64,000 nt of DNA from Papillibacter cinnamivorans DSM 12816 (GCF_900176335.1 NZ_FWXW01000001.1:124001-188000), one strand, 5' to 3'. Positions 1 through 8,265 are shown, counted from the stretch's first letter. Numbers and translations: made by a program. The notes: a model not told the origin generated them from the letters alone.

Positions 1-2
1 CC

Positions 3-641
3 ATCCTCCGCGCCGCCGGAGTTCCCGTGGCGGCCCCTTCCGCCAACCTCTCGGGCCGTCCCAGCCCCACCGCCGCTTCCCATGTCCTGGACGACCTGGA
101 TGGGAAAATAGACGCCGTGGTGGACGGCGGGCCCTGCGCCGTGGGCGTGGAATCAACCATCGTGGATTTGACCGTATCGCCGCCCCGCCTGCTGCGGCCC
201 GGCGGCATCGTCCCCGAGCAGCTCCGCCAGGTCCTGGGCGGCCTGGTGATCGACAGGGCGGTCCTGGGCCCCCTGAAAGATGGGGAGGTCGCCCGTGCTC
301 CCGGCATGAAGTACAAGCACTACGCCCCCTCCGCTTCCGTCGTCATGGTCCGCGGGGAGGCTTCCAAAGCCGCCGCCTATATCAATTCCCGGCCCGCCGC
401 CGGCGCCGCCGTCCTCTGCTATGAGGAGGAGGCATCTATGTATCCCGGCTTCTCCGTTCTGCCCTATGGGAAAAAAACCGAGCCGGACGCTCTCGCCCGG
501 AACCTTTTCGGGCTTCTGCGCACGCTGGACAAGCTCCGAATCGAAACGGCTTACGCCCGGTATCCCGAGGGGGAGGGCCTGGAGCTGGCCGTGCAGAACC
601 GCCTGAACCGCGCAGCCGGTTTCCGGCTCGTGGAAGTATAA
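3..641 (+). CDS. L-threonylcarbamoyladenylate synthase, Sua5/YwlC type (5' truncated by window edge)
   Basis: This is the C-terminal part of a Sua5-family enzyme, which makes threonylcarbamoyl-AMP from threonine, bicarbonate and ATP for the t6A modification of ANN-decoding tRNAs. The visible reading frame opens with APSANLSGRPSPT, the conserved YrdC-domain segment, and continues with VGVESTIVDL. After a linker containing PGMKYKHYAP comes the small C-terminal Sua5 domain, so this is the long Sua5/YwlC form and not the short YrdC form. The real start lies upstream of the window; the in-frame ATG/GTG codons here are internal. About 212 residues are visible of an expected 330-350. Family assignment is secure. 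Confidence 0.93.
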   Translation: MLRAAGVPVAAPSANLSGRPSPTAASHVLDDLDGKIDAVVDGGPCAVGVESTIVDLTVSPPRLLRPGGIVPEQLRQVLGGLVIDRAVLGPLKDGEVARAPGMKYKHYAPSASVVMVRGEASKAAAYINSRPAAGAAVLCYEEEASMYPGFSVLPYGKKTEPDALARNLFGLLRTLDKLRIETAYARYPEGEGLELAVQNRLNRAAGFRLVEV

Positions 642-786
642 ACGGACTGCGCAGTTTCTGTTTTATAATTGCGTTGTTTCCCTTTGTCTTCTTCTCTTTT
701 ATGGCAAGAGATGAATTACCTGTCTGCAGCCGCGCTTTTGACTTTCTCTGCCGAAACCGCGGCATCCTGCTTTTTCGGAGGACGAC

Positions 787-1383
787 ATGTTTATCATCGG
801 TATCACCGGCGGCACCGGAGCGGGGAAAACCACCGCCCTTCGGGTAATGGAAGAGTTGGGCGGATATGTGGTGGATTGCGACGAGCTTTATCACGATCTG
901 CTGCGGGAGAGCGAAATGCTGAAGCTCGAGATCGTGGAACAGTACGGCGATGTGCTCACCGACGGCCAGATCGACAGAAAAAAGCTGGGGGAGATTGTGT
1001 TCCGCGACGAGGCCAGCCTTTTGGAACTGGAGAATATCAGCCATCGGTATGTGAAGGACGAATTGGGAAAAGCTATGGATATCCAGCGCCGAAACGGCCG
1101 GCGCCTCTTCGCGGTGGACGCCATAGCCCTGTTTGAAAGCGGCCTTTCGGAACTCTGCGATGTCGTGGTGGGCGTCATTGCCGCGCCCGAGGTCCGCATC
1201 CGCCGTATCATGGCCAGGGAAGGGATCGGCGAGGAATACGCGCGCCTTCGCGTAAACGCTCAGAAACCGGATTCCTTTTACCGGGAGCGCTGCAATCTGA
1301 TTCTGGAAAATAAAGACGAGCCCCCGGAAATATTTGCCTCTCATTGCAGAAAGGTATTTTCCGAAATGCTCATGAATCGGTAA
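787..1383 (+). CDS. coaE: Dephospho-CoA kinase
   Basis: CoaE phosphorylates the 3'-hydroxyl of dephospho-CoA, the last step of coenzyme A synthesis. The 198-residue protein starts with a P-loop (GGTGAGKTT, residues 8-16), followed by the DCDELYH segment that corresponds to the DADxxxH motif of the family. Length is normal. The ATG is preceded by a GGAGG-like site (cggaggacgac). It lies 145 bases after the Sua5 gene and 21 bases before the M18 peptidase on the same strand. The first committed step of CoA synthesis, type III pantothenate kinase, is also in this window at 22938. Confidence 0.95.
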   Translation: MFIIGITGGTGAGKTTALRVMEELGGYVVDCDELYHDLLRESEMLKLEIVEQYGDVLTDGQIDRKKLGEIVFRDEASLLELENISHRYVKDELGKAMDIQRRNGRRLFAVDAIALFESGLSELCDVVVGVIAAPEVRIRRIMAREGIGEEYARLRVNAQKPDSFYRERCNLILENKDEPPEIFASHCRKVFSEMLMNR

Positions 1384-1404
1384 ATCAATCAAAGGAGTTT
1401 TTAT

Positions 1405-2820
1405 ATGGACAACAAAGTGGAATCAGCATTTGAAAAAGTAAAAAACGAACTCTTTTATCAGCAGAAAAACAGCTTCGACCTGGTGTCCCCCGAGGATCTG
1501 AACCAATGCAACCTGTATTGCAGCGGCTATAAGCGCTTTCTCGACGAAAGCAAAACTGAGCGGGAAGCGGTGGCCGTCTCCATCCGCCTGGCGGAAGAGA
1601 AAGGTTTTCGTCCCTACGTCCGCGGCATGGCTGTCAAAGCCGGAGACAAACTCTATTTCAACAACCGGGACAAGGCCCTTATCCTGGCCGTCGTGGGCAC
1701 CCGGCCCCTCTCCGACGGCGTTCATATCGGCGCTGCCCATATCGACGCCCCCCGTCTGGATCTGAAGCAGCATCCTCTCTATGAGGAGGCCGAAATGGCC
1801 TATTTCAAGACCCATTACTACGGAGGCGTGCGGAAATATCAGTGGGTAGCGGTCCCCCTGGAGCTCCGCGGCGCCGTCGCCCTGAAGGACGGATCCGTGG
1901 TAAACGTCTCCGTGGGCGCCGGCCCGGACGACCCCCTCTTTGTCATTACCGATCTGCTGCCTCACCTGGCCTCCGAGCAGTCCAAGAAACCCCTGGGGGA
2001 GGCCATTCCCGGGGAAAGCCTGAATATTCTCCTGGGCAGCCGTCCCTTCCCGGGTACAGAAAAGGACACCGAGCGGGTCAAACTCATGGCCATGTCCTTG
2101 ATTCATGAAAAATACGGCATTACCGAGGCGGATTTCCTCTCTGCGGATCTCTGTATGGTCCCCGCCATGAACGCCCGGGACCTGGGCTTCGACCGGAGCC
2201 TCATCGGAGCCTACGGGCATGACGACAGGGTTTGCGCTTATGCGGCCTTCGCCGCCCTTCTCGGTGCGGAAGCACCGGAGTTTACCGCCGTCTGCGTCCT
2301 TGCGGACAAGGAGGAGACCGGCTCCGATGGGGTCAGCGGCATGCAGTCTGCCGCTTTCGACACCTTCATCGGGGACCTCTGCCGGACCCAGGGCGTGACC
2401 CTGGACGCCTGCTTTGAAAAGTCCCGCTGCCTCTCCGCCGATGTGACGGTAGCTTTCGACCCCAGCTTCCCCGAGGTTTACGAAAAGCGCAACGCAGCCA
2501 GGATCAACTACGGTGTGGGTCTCTGCAAGTACACCGGCTCCCGGGGCAAATCCGGCTCTTCCGACGCTTCGGCGGAGCTCATCGCCTATTTCCGCGGCCT
2601 GTTTGATAAAAACAACGTCTCCTGGCAGATGGCCGAAATGGGCGCGGTGGACGCCGGCGGCGGAGGCACTGTCGCCAAATATATGGCAAACCGCAACATC
2701 GATACCCTGGACGCCGGCGTCGCGGTCCTCTCCATGCACTCCCCCTACGAGGTGGTCTCCAAGCTGGATTGCTATATGACCTATAAAAGCCTTCTCGTCT
2801 TTTATAAAGCCGGGGAATAA
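1405..2820 (+). CDS. M18 family metallo-aminopeptidase
   Basis: A 471-residue cytosolic zinc aminopeptidase of the M18 family (aspartyl aminopeptidase / ApeA type). Visible metal-ligand motifs are AAHIDAPR (His near residue 112, followed by Asp), DKEETGSDG (catalytic Glu pair at 303-304) and a C-terminal AVLSMHSPYE containing the last His ligand. Length fits bacterial M18 enzymes. A good ribosome-binding site (aaaggag) precedes the ATG. It sits 21 bases downstream of coaE and is closed by a strong hairpin terminator, so the two are probably cotranscribed. Substrate preference cannot be read from sequence. Confidence 0.93.
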   Translation: MDNKVESAFEKVKNELFYQQKNSFDLVSPEDLNQCNLYCSGYKRFLDESKTEREAVAVSIRLAEEKGFRPYVRGMAVKAGDKLYFNNRDKALILAVVGTRPLSDGVHIGAAHIDAPRLDLKQHPLYEEAEMAYFKTHYYGGVRKYQWVAVPLELRGAVALKDGSVVNVSVGAGPDDPLFVITDLLPHLASEQSKKPLGEAIPGESLNILLGSRPFPGTEKDTERVKLMAMSLIHEKYGITEADFLSADLCMVPAMNARDLGFDRSLIGAYGHDDRVCAYAAFAALLGAEAPEFTAVCVLADKEETGSDGVSGMQSAAFDTFIGDLCRTQGVTLDACFEKSRCLSADVTVAFDPSFPEVYEKRNAARINYGVGLCKYTGSRGKSGSSDASAELIAYFRGLFDKNNVSWQMAEMGAVDAGGGGTVAKYMANRNIDTLDAGVAVLSMHSPYEVVSKLDCYMTYKSLLVFYKAGE

Positions 2821-2834
2821 TGAATTAAAACAGC

Positions 2835-2869
2835 GGGCCGCCCTTAACCGGGCGGCCCATTTTCCTTTT
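2835..2869 (+). terminator. Rho-independent terminator after the M18 peptidase gene
   Basis: A 9-bp perfect stem GGGCCGCCC/GGGCGGCCC with a 6-base loop is followed by the T-rich tract attttccttttc. It starts 15 bases after the stop codon. Confidence 0.85.
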
Positions 2870-2898
2870 CCTCTTAACGTCGTGCACACTCAGTCCTT

Positions 2899-3075
2899 GC
2901 AGACTTATTGGACCCCGCAACCCAAAACCCGAATCCCCCAGATTACAGTCAATCTTCTGAATCGTCGCACAGAGCAGCTTTTCGCAGACCGGAGCCTCTT
3001 GGTCTGTTTTCGGTGACTTTTTGCAGAAACAAAAAAGTTACCCCCAGCGGGGAACGCTCCCCTCCCGTCCAGACT
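2899..3075 (+). repeat. Structured intergenic repeat, copy A (short variant)
   Basis: This is one of four related intergenic elements (others near 10031, 37008, 56553). It keeps the 5' box gcagac-ttattg-gaccccgcaaccc and the highly conserved 3' core that runs from gcctcttggtctg through gactttttgcagaaac to ttacccccagcgggg. The CCAAGAGGC arm seen in the other copies is missing. A different stem, CAGACC (2985-2990) with GGTCTG (3001-3006), encloses the same ggagcctctt segment. It lies between two convergent genes. No protein is encoded. Confidence 0.75.
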
Positions 3076-3114
3076 CCCGTAATAATGTCAAGCAATGATT
3101 ATCATGCTTGCCTA

Positions 3115-4488
3115 TTACATCGTCAGCGTTCCGTTTTCGCTCTCGATGAGGATAAGGATTTTCGCCTGTTGCCCGGTGACGGCGTTGACATAGATGATAT
3201 AGTGCCGCCCGTCCGCCGTTTCGCATTTGAATTCGTGGCAGAAGATCTCATATTTTCCTTCCGTGGGGATGACGGTCATCTGATGAGCCAGAACGGTAAG
3301 ATCGGAAGCCACCAGCTTTTTTGCCTCCTCCTCGGAAACGGACGCCGCGGGTATGCTCCGGGCCGTATGGCTCATGATATACCCCTTCGCGTCATATCCG
3401 ATGATTCCTCCGTCGTCCATGGCCAGAGCCACCTTAACAAGGTCCGGATAACAGATCACGCCGTCCTGAACGTAGGCGAAATTGATGGTGATGATGTTTC
3501 CCTGCAGGGTGTAATAGCTCTCCTTCATGCTGTCCATGCCGTTGGAAGTCAGAAAGTCCTTGGCGATGGCCACCGCGTCCTCCGTCCGGATATCCGTGGA
3601 AGGAACCGCTCGGGAGTTGCATAGGTTTAAAACGACGCCGCCCCGCTTGGTCACCTCCAGGGAGATTTCGCTTCCTTGCTCGTCAACGGAAAAGAGGTAG
3701 GTGGGGAGCTTTCCTTCGCTCTCGCCGTCCAGCCGGAATTTATCCTCCGGTATCCCCAGAAACTCCGCCGCCGCTTTCATGGCTTCCGCGTCCGTCACCT
3801 CGTCCTTGTCCTGGAGAAACAGCGGTTCCATGGTTTCAATATGCTCGGAAAACGGCCCGTCGTAAATAAGGGTCGGCATTTCGGGAAACTCGCTTTCCAT
3901 CAGCCGGAAACTGTTGTCCAGCGTGCTGGAGGTCGCCTCCGCCTCCGCGGAGGAAAGCTGGCTCTGCGCCCGGTTCAGCTCTTCCAGGGTGATCACCCCG
4001 CTGTTGATGTCCTGCTGCAGGTCCTGGAGGTTTTGCGCCAGTACGGCGGAACTGTCCGCCAGAGTCCTCAGGGCATTCTCTTCCGTTTCCCCGAATACCG
4101 CTCCCGAAGCCGCGTTTTTGGACAGCACATAGGCGTAGTCCCCAACGGTGGATAAGAAGGAGGCTGTGTTTTCCAGCGTAACGTGGGAGTAAGAGAGCTG
4201 GGACACCGCCATCTGCGCCGCCGTCGCCTTTCCGTAGATCTCCGTGCACAAAGAGGCGGCCATGGCGGGCGTCGTGGCATACAGCCCCTTCTGCAGCGCC
4301 GTGTCCAGCTCGCTCATGTTCGTGGTCAGCTCCGCGAAGGCTCTCTGATAGGTGTTGTTCAGCTGAAGCTTATAATACTGCGCCTGGGCATAGTTGCTCC
4401 ATGCGATGCCCGCTGTGACGGCAAAGGCCGCCGCGATGTAAGCGATCACCCGGACGGCGGCTCGCCGGCCCATTCTTCTCCCTTTCAT
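3115..4488 (-). CDS. ypeB: Germination protein YpeB
   Basis: YpeB is a membrane-anchored spore protein needed for localisation and stability of the cortex-lytic enzyme SleB. The 457-residue product has an N-terminal membrane anchor (about residues 11-29, IAYIAAAFAVTAGIAWSNYA), a helical region, and C-terminal PepSY-like repeats (for example VAIAKDFLTSNGM). The ATG is preceded by the strong site caaaggaggcagagcgg. In many spore formers sleB lies next to ypeB; no hydrolase gene is adjacent here. The assignment rests on overall sequence character and length (B. subtilis YpeB is about 450 residues). Confidence 0.88.
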   Translation of the reverse strand: MKGRRMGRRAAVRVIAYIAAAFAVTAGIAWSNYAQAQYYKLQLNNTYQRAFAELTTNMSELDTALQKGLYATTPAMAASLCTEIYGKATAAQMAVSQLSYSHVTLENTASFLSTVGDYAYVLSKNAASGAVFGETEENALRTLADSSAVLAQNLQDLQQDINSGVITLEELNRAQSQLSSAEAEATSSTLDNSFRLMESEFPEMPTLIYDGPFSEHIETMEPLFLQDKDEVTDAEAMKAAAEFLGIPEDKFRLDGESEGKLPTYLFSVDEQGSEISLEVTKRGGVVLNLCNSRAVPSTDIRTEDAVAIAKDFLTSNGMDSMKESYYTLQGNIITINFAYVQDGVICYPDLVKVALAMDDGGIIGYDAKGYIMSHTARSIPAASVSEEEAKKLVASDLTVLAHQMTVIPTEGKYEIFCHEFKCETADGRHYIIYVNAVTGQQAKILILIESENGTLTM

Positions 4489-4703
4489 TCCGCTCTGCCT
4501 CCTTTGAATCCCGGCGTCTGCGTCGTAATTTCAGGCTCTTGGATACTGTCTCAGCAGACCGCCCGGTGTCCGTATTTTTGCCGATTTTCCGTATTGTATC
4601 CGAATGTCTGGATAAGAAAGCAGAATTTGTTTCGGCGGGAATGATACCGGAAGAAATCTCCCGGTCGTAGAAGCCCTGCCGGAAGCGCGGGGAAGCGATC
4701 CAC

Positions 4704-4735
4704 GAAAACGGCGGCGCCCCGATTGGGGCGCCGCC
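4704..4735 (-). terminator. Terminator for the Hsp20 gene (minus strand)
   Basis: An 11-bp perfect stem GGCGGCGCCCC/GGGGCGCCGCC with a 4-base loop (4710-4735). It is followed on the minus strand by gttttcg. It lies 29 bases past the Hsp20 stop codon. Confidence 0.8.
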
Positions 4736-4763
4736 TGTGCATGAGAGGGATATATCAAAATGT

Positions 4764-5198
4764 TTACTGGATGTCGATCTTCTTTTTGTTATCCGCGGGG
4801 AGCTCTGCTTTCGGGCAGGTAACGGACAGCACGCCGTTAGTAAGCTGCGCGGTGATTTCCTCCGTTTTGACATTCTCCAGGACGAAGCTTCTGCGGAATA
4901 CGCCCGTTTTGCGTTCGCGCCTTAAGAACTGGCCGTTTTTGCCCTTTTCCTCGCTGCTTTCGTCGACATGTGCCGTTACGGTCAGGCAGTTGTCGCTGAG
5001 ATCAATCTCCAGGTTATCCCGGTTCAGTCCGGGGACCTCCACGTCGATGATGTAGCTCTTTTCTGCCTCGCGGATATCGGCCTTCATTCCCGAACTCACG
5101 CTGGGGAAAAAGCTGTCGCCGAAGAAATTGCCCAGCAGGTCGGAGGGCCAGAGAGAATCCTTGCCACCCCAGGGTATCAGCGAATTGTTGTTTCTCAT
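4764..5198 (-). CDS. Small heat-shock protein, Hsp20/alpha-crystallin family
   Basis: A 144-residue ATP-independent holdase chaperone that binds unfolding proteins. The alpha-crystallin domain spans roughly residues 38-135, with the usual strands VPGLNRDNLEIDL and FVLENVKTEEITAQLTNGVL and a final VTCPKAE. The N-terminal arm contains the common SLWPSDLLGNFF pattern. The start is supported by a strong tgaggaggatt site seven bases upstream. It is a single-gene unit with its own promoter region (a CtsR-like box at 5305-5321) and its own terminator. Confidence 0.94.
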   Translation of the reverse strand: MRNNNSLIPWGGKDSLWPSDLLGNFFGDSFFPSVSSGMKADIREAEKSYIIDVEVPGLNRDNLEIDLSDNCLTVTAHVDESSEEKGKNGQFLRRERKTGVFRRSFVLENVKTEEITAQLTNGVLSVTCPKAELPADNKKKIDIQ

Positions 5199-5291
5199 TT
5201 CTAATCCTCCTCAGATTTTATATCGGTATTTGTAGTATGCATATTTTTTATGTTTAGGCGGAATCTCTTGCTGTTTTCCGCTTCCGTATTA

Positions 5292-5321
5292 AGAGTAACA
5301 CTATGGTCAGTAATAGTCAAA
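5292..5321 (-). promoter_or_regulatory. Candidate CtsR-like operator overlapping a promoter for the Hsp20 gene
   Basis: At 5305-5321 the plus strand reads GGTCAGT-AAT-AGTCAAA. This matches 11 of 14 fixed positions of the CtsR heptad repeat GGTCAAA-NAN-GGTCAAA. Read on the minus strand the distal heptad forms the -35 hexamer TTGACT (5320-5315). A weaker -10, TACTCT (5297-5292), lies 17 bases away. The site is about 107 bases upstream of the Hsp20 start. No CIRCE repeat was seen. Confidence 0.5.
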
Positions 5322-5497
5322 CCTCCTTTCCGCTCCTGTGCGTTTTAATTTCACCATCTCTGACCATTAGGCGAAGCCATCTTGCTCTTTCTTGACCGAT
5401 CATGTGTTTTGAACGTTTTTCTCCCTTTCTTATATGGGGATTCCAGGCGTAATCCCGAAATAACCCGGATCGCTGCCGGACTTGCGGGAGTTTGGGA

Positions 5498-5526
5498 TTG
5501 ACAAGGTTTTCCTCCGATGTTACATT
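5498..5526 (+). promoter_or_regulatory. SigA-type promoter for the ABM monooxygenase / nitroreductase pair
   Basis: TTGACA (5498-5503), a 17-base spacer, then TACATT (5521-5526), ending 77 bases before the ATG at 5604. The remainder of the 405-base gap (5199-5603) holds only the Hsp20 promoter region and no recognisable gene. Confidence 0.65.
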
Positions 5527-5603
5527 GAAATTACTCCAATTTCCGAGCGGAACAAGCCGCCTCATGGATTGGACCATCAAAAAGATCGGGAGGATTTAAT
5601 CGT

Positions 5604-5891
5604 ATGATAACCGTGGTTGCCAAGATTTTTGTCAAGGAAGGCAAGGCCGAGGAGTATAAGGCCGTGGCGAAAAAGCTGGAGGCCGTCACCAATTCCTCGG
5701 AGCCCGAATGCATCAGCTACCGGCTCTATGTGGATTCCAGAAACCCCGGTCAGTTTGCCTTTATCGAGGAGTGGGAGAGCAAGGAGTCTCTGAAAAAGCA
5801 CGCCGCCTCCGCCCATTATCAGGAAGCTTCCGCGAAATTTTCAGAGCTGGTGGAGCGCAGCGAGATGACCATCTATAACAGAGCGGACTAA
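5604..5891 (+). CDS. Antibiotic biosynthesis monooxygenase (ABM) domain protein, putative quinol monooxygenase
   Basis: A 95-residue single-domain protein of the ABM/YgiN fold: a ferredoxin-like dimeric alpha+beta barrel. Recognisable are the first strand MITVVAKIFVKEGK, the central CISYRLYVDSRNPGQFAFIEEWES motif region and the helix containing KKHAASAHYQEA with the conserved His. Relatives act as cofactor-free quinol monooxygenases, or in heme or quinone metabolism. The site cgggagg precedes the ATG. It is followed after 23 bases by a nitroreductase-fold gene, which suggests a redox or quinone-related pair; substrate unknown. Confidence 0.85.
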   Translation: MITVVAKIFVKEGKAEEYKAVAKKLEAVTNSSEPECISYRLYVDSRNPGQFAFIEEWESKESLKKHAASAHYQEASAKFSELVERSEMTIYNRAD

Positions 5892-5914
5892 AATTCCGAA
5901 AGGATGCGCCTTTT

Positions 5915-6730
5915 ATGCCCGGTATCTTTTCGTTCCCCCTGGAGGAAACGATCCGGCGCCGCCGTTCGGTCCGGAAATATTCCATTCGTCCTGTCCCGCG
6001 GGAATTGACGGATGATATCTCCCGGTATATCCGGACCCTTTCCGGTCCCTTTCCGGAAGAGGTCCGCTTCCACATGCTGGAAATGCCCGCCTTGGCGTCC
6101 GGCCGGACGCTCGGCACTTACGGCATGGTATCCGGCGCCTCCCGTTTCCTTGCCGCCTCGGTACGAAGCGGGAAAACCTGCCTGGAGGAGCTGGGGTATG
6201 AGTTTGAAACCCTCGTTTTGTATCTTACGTCCCTGGGTATCGGTACCTGCTGGCTTGCCACCTTTGACACTGCGGATTTCCGGAAGGATATGGACGTGGG
6301 GGAGGATGAGATTTTTCCCGCCGTCTGTCCTTACGGATACGCCGGAGAAAAAGCCGCTTCCGTGGGCAGAAAAAGCTGGGAGGAGCTCTATTTCGGCGGG
6401 GATTTCATAACGCCCCTCACCAGAGCCGCGGCGGGGGAGTACGCCCTGCCTCTGGAGCTTGCCCGCCTTGCCCCCTCCTCCTGCAATCTGCAGCCCTGGC
6501 GCGTCCTGAAAACCGGCGTCGGAATCTTTCATTTCTACGAATACAGCACCCCCGGCTTCAGCGACAAATTTCCTTACGACGTGCAGCGGATCGACATGGG
6601 CATCGCCGCCTGTCATTTTGGGCTTTCCGCAAAGGAAAACCGCCTCGCGGGAGGTTTCCGCGTGCTTGAAGCGCCGGACATTCCCACCCCTGAAAATTGG
6701 ATTTACCGTTTTTCCTGGGTCTGCGGCTAA
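5915..6730 (+). CDS. Nitroreductase family protein, TM1586-like
   Basis: A 271-residue FMN-dependent nitroreductase-fold protein. The N-terminal ETIRRRRSVRKYSIRPVP is the phosphate-binding start of the fold. The second half contains ARLAPSSCNLQPWRV, the typical nitroreductase substrate/FMN segment. The tandem half-domain arrangement in one chain and the length fit the TM1586 (putative TM nitroreductase) subgroup, where one chain resembles a fused dimer. It is cotranscribed with the ABM protein 23 bases upstream. The start ATG follows ccgaaaggatgcgcctttt, a modest ribosome site. Physiological substrate unknown. Confidence 0.85.
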   Translation: MPGIFSFPLEETIRRRRSVRKYSIRPVPRELTDDISRYIRTLSGPFPEEVRFHMLEMPALASGRTLGTYGMVSGASRFLAASVRSGKTCLEELGYEFETLVLYLTSLGIGTCWLATFDTADFRKDMDVGEDEIFPAVCPYGYAGEKAASVGRKSWEELYFGGDFITPLTRAAAGEYALPLELARLAPSSCNLQPWRVLKTGVGIFHFYEYSTPGFSDKFPYDVQRIDMGIAACHFGLSAKENRLAGGFRVLEAPDIPTPENWIYRFSWVCG

Positions 6731-6745
6731 ACTGTCAAAATAACC

Positions 6746-6773
6746 GGGTCCGGAGCTATGCGGCTCCGGGCCC
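6746..6773 (+). other. GC-rich hairpin between the nitroreductase and S41-like genes
   Basis: The stem GGGTCCGGAGC/GCTCCGGGCCC with a 6-base loop has one G-T pair and no T tract. It could be an attenuator or an mRNA end-stabilising structure, not a classical terminator. Confidence 0.5.
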
Positions 6774-6825
6774 TGCCGCGCTCCGGTTTCCACTGCTCCC
6801 TGCTCAGCTCTGAAGGGAGGAAAAC

Positions 6826-8265
6826 ATCATCCTTAAAGAAAAAATCGCGGCTTCTCTCCTGGCCGCGCTTCTGATTTTGTCCCTGAGCGCTTCCTCGGGA
6901 GAGAAAACAGTCGGCTGGAATACCTTCCTCCGGGATGTGAACCGGGAACGGGAGGAGACGCTGGCCGCTCCCTGGACCCAGGAGGAACAGGAGCGATTTC
7001 TGTCTTATCTTCCCGAGGACCCGGAGGAAAATGGCCTTCTGTCCCAGTCGGAACTGGAAGCTCTCACCATCCCTCATAACCTGAGCTCTTCTCTTTCCCC
7101 GCAGGAGGCGTGCTCCGACGTTGATCTCCTCTTCCGCCTTCTGAAAACCACTTACGGTGCCTACGACTTCTTAGGCGGCGACGAGGTTTTTCTACCCATC
7201 CGGGACAAGCTGACGGAAAATCTGGGCCGGGACGGTTCCCTGGACGGAAACGCTCTCGGCGTTCTTCTCTGGAACGCCCTGAGTCCCCGGATCGCCGACG
7301 GACACTTCAAAATAAACGGCGCCTCCGTCCTGAACGGCCGCAATATGCATACCTACTTCGTCCCAGGAATCGTACTGTCCCCGGACGACAACACGGACTG
7401 GACCCTTGCAAAGCCCACCGTCGGCCCGGACGGTTCCCTGTGCTGGGCCTATACTGCCCTGAGACGGGACGGGGAAGATCTTCCCAAAAGCGTTCTTCTA
7501 AACGGGAAGGAAATTTCTTTGGACTGGACGGAGATGAGGCCGACCGGCGCAATTTCCCCGATTTATTCCGACGACCTGCGCCTGGACGGCATTCCCTTAA
7601 TCATTTCCCGTTCGCTTATATATTCTGAGGAAAACCTGCCTGATCTGAACCGCATGGCCGCCTCCGGCGCCGCGTTTTCCGGGGAGCCGGTGATCATTGT
7701 GGATCTCCGGGGAAACGGCGGCGGCAACAGCGGTTACGCGCAGGCCTGGGTTCAAAACTTTGCCGGCAGGGAAATTCGAAGGAAGCTTCTTTACGCCCAG
7801 AAGCGATCTGCCGCGCTTTCCGCCTTTCTTCACGGAGAAACCGTAGAGCTTGAATATTCCCCGGACTATATCCGGTCCATGGACTCCGGCTGGGGGACCT
7901 GGACCTCCGGCACCGTCGGCGGCGCCGTCGCGCCACACGAAGGCACCGTCTTCGTCCTGGTGAACGGCAGCGTCGGCTCCGCCGGGGAAGATTTTCTCCT
8001 GCTGCTCCGGACGGTTGAAAACGTGGTGGTGGTGGGAAGCAACACCTCGGGAACCGGCATTTGCGGCAATGTCTGTTATAGCTTCTGCCTGCCCCATTCT
8101 GGCGTTTCCGTCGGCTTCGGAACCAAACTGAACTTCAGTGAAACTCTGGAAAACCACGATGGAACGGGGTTTTTTCCGGACCTCTGGGTCAACCCGGATG
8201 ACGCTCTGGACGCCGTCCTCCGCTTGTGCGCCCGGTACGGCCTTTCTCCCTCCGGCACCCAATGA
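6826..8265 (+). CDS. Secreted S41-family (C-terminal processing) peptidase-like protein, probable ATC start
   Basis: A secreted protein with the S41 fold: IVDLRGNGGGNSGYA (strand before the oxyanion loop), then FVLVNGSVGSAGED carrying the nucleophile Ser, then VVGSNTSGTG. Authentic CtpA-type enzymes have a Lys in that last motif (TxGKG); here it is Thr, so the Ser-Lys dyad looks incomplete. No PDZ domain is evident. The signal peptide IILKEKIAASLLAALLILSL is in frame only upstream of TTG 6877. It has no ATG, GTG or TTG between the in-frame stop at 6811 and that TTG. A strong GGGAGG (6815-6820) sits 5 and 8 bases before two ATC codons (6826, 6829), so I place the start there. A TTG start would remove the signal peptide core. 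Confidence 0.7.
   Translation: MILKEKIAASLLAALLILSLSASSGEKTVGWNTFLRDVNREREETLAAPWTQEEQERFLSYLPEDPEENGLLSQSELEALTIPHNLSSSLSPQEACSDVDLLFRLLKTTYGAYDFLGGDEVFLPIRDKLTENLGRDGSLDGNALGVLLWNALSPRIADGHFKINGASVLNGRNMHTYFVPGIVLSPDDNTDWTLAKPTVGPDGSLCWAYTALRRDGEDLPKSVLLNGKEISLDWTEMRPTGAISPIYSDDLRLDGIPLIISRSLIYSEENLPDLNRMAASGAAFSGEPVIIVDLRGNGGGNSGYAQAWVQNFAGREIRRKLLYAQKRSAALSAFLHGETVELEYSPDYIRSMDSGWGTWTSGTVGGAVAPHEGTVFVLVNGSVGSAGEDFLLLLRTVENVVVVGSNTSGTGICGNVCYSFCLPHSGVSVGFGTKLNFSETLENHDGTGFFPDLWVNPDDALDAVLRLCARYGLSPSGTQ

Noticed and set aside
436-1392. A 318-codon minus-strand frame opposite coaE
   Set aside because: It spans the end of the Sua5 gene, the intergenic region and coaE in antisense, with no motif; coaE on the plus strand is unambiguous.
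4489-4703. A small gene upstream of ypeB
   Set aside because: Open frames here give only Arg/Ser-rich peptides without a ribosome site. The region most probably holds the ypeB promoter, which I could not define.
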